Source of the DNA: Rhodanobacteraceae bacterium ZG21-1
Lineage (GTDB): Bacteria > Pseudomonadota > Gammaproteobacteria > Xanthomonadales > Rhodanobacteraceae
NCBI GenBank assembly: GCA_021390615.1
Contig: JAJEJU010000025.1
Location: 248,001 to 312,000, forward strand
Direction: 5' to 3'
DNA length: 64,000 bases
The notes under the pieces were generated by a model that was given only the letters and a program-made list of their open reading frames with translations, was not told the origin of the DNA and made no database searches. Below, piece after piece: positions 61,277-64,000 of this stretch. The translations under genes were made by a program, and so were the position numbers. Every line of letters begins with the position of its first letter. Within the stretch, counting starts at the first letter, position 1.

Positions 61277-62110
61277 TCAGCCCTTGATGAAGGCGAGCAG
61301 ATCCGGGTTGATGATGTCCGGGTGCGTCGTGCACATGCCGTGCGGAAGGCCCGGGTAGGTCTTCAAGGTGGCGTGCTTCAGCAGCTTGGCGGAAAGCAGG
61401 GCCGAATCCGCGATCGGCACGATCTGGTCGTCCTCGCCATGCATGACCAGGGTCGGCACTTCGATCGCCTTGAGATCGTCGGTGAAGTCGGTTTCGCTGA
61501 AGGCCTTGATGCAGTCGTAGTGCGCCTTCGCTCCGCCCATCATGCCCTGGCGCCACCAGTTCCAGATGACGCCCTGGTCGACTTTCGCGCCCGGCCGGTT
61601 ATAGCCGTAGAACGGGCCGCTGGGCACATCGAGGAAGAACTGCGCGCGATTGGCGGCCAGGGCGCTGCGGAAGCCGTCGAAGACTTCGAGCGGCAGGCCG
61701 CCGGGATTGGCCGGCGTCTTCAGCATGATCGGCGGCACCGCCCCGATCAGCACGGCCTTCGCGACGCGGCCTGCCGCGGCACGGGCGACGTAGTGGGCCA
61801 CTTCGCCGCCGCCGGTGGAATGGCCGACGTGAACCGCGCCCTTGAGATTGAGGTGGCTGGTGAGATCGGCGACATCGGCCGCGTACGTATCCATCTCGTT
61901 GCCGGTGTCGGTCTGAGTGGAGCGGCCGTGGCCACGCCGGTCGAACGCGATGACGCGGAAGCCTTCGGCCAGAAAGAACAGCATCTGGTTGTCCCAGTCG
62001 TCCGCCGACAGCGGCCAGCCGTGATGAAACACCACGGGCACGGCGTCCTTGGAACCCCAGTCCTTGAAGAAGATTTCCGCGCCGCTCTTGGTCTTAATGA
62101 TCGAGTTCAT
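61277..62110 (-). CDS. Alpha/beta hydrolase, non-heme chloroperoxidase-like
   Basis: Protein of 277 aa starting at ATG 62110 ([20 protein letters not shown]), with GGAG about 9 bases upstream; a longer frame to 62194 looks untranslated. The oxyanion region is [16 protein letters not shown] and the nucleophile elbow [12 protein letters not shown] (Ser98). The acid is the Asp in [11 protein letters not shown] and the catalytic His lies in [12 protein letters not shown]. This is the perhydrolase/chloroperoxidase branch of esterases. It stands alone, leftward, beyond the LysR regulator. Confidence 0.92.
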   Translation of the reverse strand: MNSIIKTKSGAEIFFKDWGSKDAVPVVFHHGWPLSADDWDNQMLFFLAEGFRVIAFDRRGHGRSTQTDTGNEMDTYAADVADLTSHLNLKGAVHVGHSTGGGEVAHYVARAAAGRVAKAVLIGAVPPIMLKTPANPGGLPLEVFDGFRSALAANRAQFFLDVPSGPFYGYNRPGAKVDQGVIWNWWRQGMMGGAKAHYDCIKAFSETDFTDDLKAIEVPTLVMHGEDDQIVPIADSALLSAKLLKHATLKTYPGLPHGMCTTHPDIINPDLLAFIKG

Positions 62111-62412
62111 CGAGAAAACTCCAGTGAAGTGGGCATGTGCGTTGAAGAATGAACTGCCAGGCAGAAGAAGTGCGCGATGCGACGGCGACCGCAAGCATGG
62201 CGCCGGGTTGCCGCCTCGATCGGCAGCGATCGCAGGCTGCCGCTGGAAGCCAGGATTCTCGCCCCAACGGCCAGCCCTGCCAATGCACGATCAGGTAAGT
62301 ACGCGACTACCCGATCAGGTAAATGATGCGAAATGTTCGCCCGTCGATTCGGCGCACATTTCTTCAGCACAATATGAGGTAAAGAGCCCCGTTGCTCGAC
62401 TGAAGCCGATGC
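62111..62412. other. Upstream region of the alpha/beta hydrolase gene
   Basis: 302 bases between the hydrolase start and the stop of the response-regulator gene. No gene seen. Probably the hydrolase promoter and the regulator's 3' end; no specific site assigned. Confidence 0.35.
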
Positions 62413-63045
62413 TCAGTCATCGAAGAAGCCCCGATGGCGCGCCAGCGTGACGGCGTGCGTGCGATCGTGCGCGCCGAGCTTGGTCATGACGTTCTTCAGG
62501 CGCGCCTTCACCGCGTCCTCGGACACGCAAAGGATGTCGGCGATGCGCTTGTTGGTATGACCGGTGGCCACCAGGCGGAGTACGCTCAATTCGCGATCGC
62601 TCAGCATCTCCGACCAGGCATGCGAGGCCATCTCGCCGGCCACTTCGGTGGCGACCACGCGGCGCCCATCCATGACGGATCGGATGGCGGCCAGGATCTC
62701 GTCGCGCGTGGCGGTCTTCAGCAGATAGGCGTTCGCACCGAAGGCAAGCGCGCGCTTGACGCGTGCGTCCCCGGGATAGGAGGTGATCACGATGATGCGC
62801 GCATCGGGAAATTCGCTGCCCAGCATCGAAATGGCCTGCAGGCCGTCGACCCCGGGCATCTGCAGGTCGACCAGGGCCACGTCGGGATGCAGCTCGCGAT
62901 AGCGCACGACGGCCTCGGCGCCGTCCGCCGCCTGGCCGACCACGCTCATGTCCGGCGCGCTCTCGATCGCGGCGGCAATGCCGTCGCGCATGATCGGGTG
63001 ATCATCGGCGATAAGCACCCGGATGGGTCTCGCATCGGCTGTCAC
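62413..63045 (-). CDS. NarL/FixJ-family response regulator
   Basis: Protein of 210 aa. The receiver has DDH (14-16), the phospho-acceptor D60 in VALVDLQMPGVDGLQ, and Lys in NAYLLKTATRDEIL. The C-terminal LuxR-type helix-turn-helix is LSDRELSVLRLVATGHTNKR followed by DILCVSEDAVKARLKNVMTK. It is divergent from the propeller-type sensor gene at 63261. NarL-type regulators commonly pair with such sensors, so the two probably form one signalling system. Confidence 0.94.
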   Translation of the reverse strand: MTADARPIRVLIADDHPIMRDGIAAAIESAPDMSVVGQAADGAEAVVRYRELHPDVALVDLQMPGVDGLQAISMLGSEFPDARIIVITSYPGDARVKRALAFGANAYLLKTATRDEILAAIRSVMDGRRVVATEVAGEMASHAWSEMLSDRELSVLRLVATGHTNKRIADILCVSEDAVKARLKNVMTKLGAHDRTHAVTLARHRGFFDD

Positions 63046-63260
63046 GATGGACGTCCTCGGGGCATGGCTATCTTCGCTGCTCTGATGGATATGGTTCGCC
63101 CAGCATCCGGCCTTACTATCCCGTCAGCCCCGGCGGCAAGCAATGCCCGATCGAGTGATTCTATGTTCGCGCCATGGCAGCTTTGGCGACCGCGCATAGG
63201 ACGATATGCTGCGTGCCGCCTGCACGCAGCCCGCCGTGCGCAGCATTTCACGGAAACCCT

Positions 63261-64000
63261 ATGTCGATGCTGGGATGGCTCGCGCAGATTGGCCGTCGCG
63301 CCCTGCCCTTGATGGTTGCCACGCTGCTGGCGAGTGCCTGCATGGCCCAGGCAGGCGAATCGCCCGGTTTCCGCCGCAGATTGTGGGCGACTGAAGCCGG
63401 CACGCCCTCCGACATCTGGGCCCTGGCACAGGGCAAGGACGGCTACCTGTGGCTGGGCACAGGCAGTGGGCTCTATCGATTCGACGGCTTCCGCTTCGAA
63501 CGTTTCCAGCCGGCGACCGGCAAGCAGCTGCCTTCCAACGACATCACGGCATTGGCCATGCTCGATGACGGCAGCCTGTGGATGGGTTTCTACTATGGCG
63601 GCGCGAGCGTCATGCGGAACAGCCAGCTGCAGTACTACGGCGCTGAAGAAGGTTTTCCGCGCGGCATGGTGCTTGCCTTCGCGCAGACCGACGACGGCGC
63701 CGTCTGGGCCGCCACGGAAGGCGGGCTCGCGCGGTTCGACGGCCTCCGCTGGCAGACCGTAGGCGCCGACTGGGGCTATCCGACGGGCCGCGCGGACTGG
63801 CTCACCGTGTCGCGCGACGGCAGCTTGTGGGTCACCACCGGCAAGTCCCTGGTGTTTCTTCGCCCAGGCCAGCACCGGTTCGAGCCTACCGACCAGGCCG
63901 TGGCCAAGTACGGCGTCATCGCGCAGGCGCCGGATGGCGTGCTGTGGCTATCCGATCACCTGCATGGCACGCGCGCCCTGCCCGGCCTGAGCGCCGAACA
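63261..64000 (+). CDS. Beta-propeller sensor of a two-component system (5' part; runs off the window)
   Basis: The first 246 codons are visible. The signal peptide starts MSMLGWLAQIGRRALPLMVA and ends near MAQA. The exported part consists of repeated propeller blades (two-component regulator propeller, Reg_prop): WALAQGKDGYLWLGTGSGLY, ALAMLDDGSLWMGFYYGG, AFAQTDDGAVWAATEGGLAR and VSRDGSLWVTTGKS. Proteins starting this way usually continue with a Y_Y_Y domain, one membrane helix and a histidine kinase. That part is beyond the right edge, so kinase identity is inferred. Divergent from the NarL-type regulator. Confidence 0.85.
   Translation, partial: MSMLGWLAQIGRRALPLMVATLLASACMAQAGESPGFRRRLWATEAGTPSDIWALAQGKDGYLWLGTGSGLYRFDGFRFERFQPATGKQLPSNDITALAMLDDGSLWMGFYYGGASVMRNSQLQYYGAEEGFPRGMVLAFAQTDDGAVWAATEGGLARFDGLRWQTVGADWGYPTGRADWLTVSRDGSLWVTTGKSLVFLRPGQHRFEPTDQAVAKYGVIAQAPDGVLWLSDHLHGTRALPGLSAE

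Overview
The window is high-GC (roughly 65-68%), densely packed bacterial chromosome. Gene content and order point to a gammaproteobacterium of the Lysobacterales (Xanthomonadales), most likely Rhodanobacteraceae (Dyella/Rhodanobacter/Frateuria type). The clues are the metG / DUF2007 / stand-alone RnfB-type ferredoxin / nth run, short intergenic spaces, and many secreted proteins and outer-membrane channels. The genus is an inference; no rRNA is present to settle it. I found no phage, transposase gene, plasmid functions or CRISPR array.

Layout. 1-3.2 kb: 5' part of an Mrp/ApbC Fe-S carrier, a secreted DUF2147 protein, and three small unknown genes in softer-GC DNA. 3.2-6.65 kb: a YbjJ-like MFS transporter, HAD phosphatase and DeoR-type repressor, divergent from a YdjM-like membrane protein. 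6.7-10.55 kb: metG, a DUF2007 protein, the ferredoxin and nth, followed by a Sel1-repeat protein with a glutamine-rich tail. 12.2-14.9 kb: a SulP anion transporter with a beta-carbonic anhydrase (a probable bicarbonate module) and a small exported protein. 15.2-24 kb: an OmpR/histidine-kinase pair, then an RND permease/adaptor/outer-membrane channel operon. 24.5-32 kb: an outer-membrane channel protein, RNase T, and the full pstSCAB-phoU phosphate operon. 32-38.4 kb: a GT-C-type membrane glycosyltransferase, the guanidinium exporter sugE/gdx under a guanidine-II riboswitch, a small membrane protein, rlmB and rnr. 38.5-41.2 kb: tRNA-Leu(CAG) followed by decayed DNA (repeat, TPR-gene remnant) and a secreted M61-like metallopeptidase. 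41.6-46.3 kb: a ytcA-mdtN-mdtO-mdtP-like efflux operon. 46.3-49.7 kb: accessory DNA with a second repeat copy, a broken oxidoreductase, a SnoaL-like protein, a LysR regulator and a two-DTG aspartyl protease. 49.8-51.9 kb: a second OmpR/kinase pair. 52-59.8 kb: a nine-gene leftward operon (pirin, isochorismatase-like hydrolase, XapX, amidohydrolase, DoxX, secreted VOC protein, secreted SnoaL, alginate-export-type porin, DUF1275), divergent from a LysR regulator at 59.9 kb. 61.3-64 kb: an alpha/beta hydrolase, a NarL-type response regulator and the start of a beta-propeller sensor.

Functional themes are envelope transport and detoxification (RND, MdtNOP-like, SMR, MFS), phosphate starvation (pst plus a neighbouring channel with a Pho-box-like repeat), and a probably LysR-controlled small-molecule/redox cluster of unknown substrate. 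The most notable non-coding features are the guanidine-II riboswitch, a three-copy family of nested inverted-repeat elements (one copy sits between pstA and pstB and supplies the pstB start codon), and a second dispersed repeat family seen twice.
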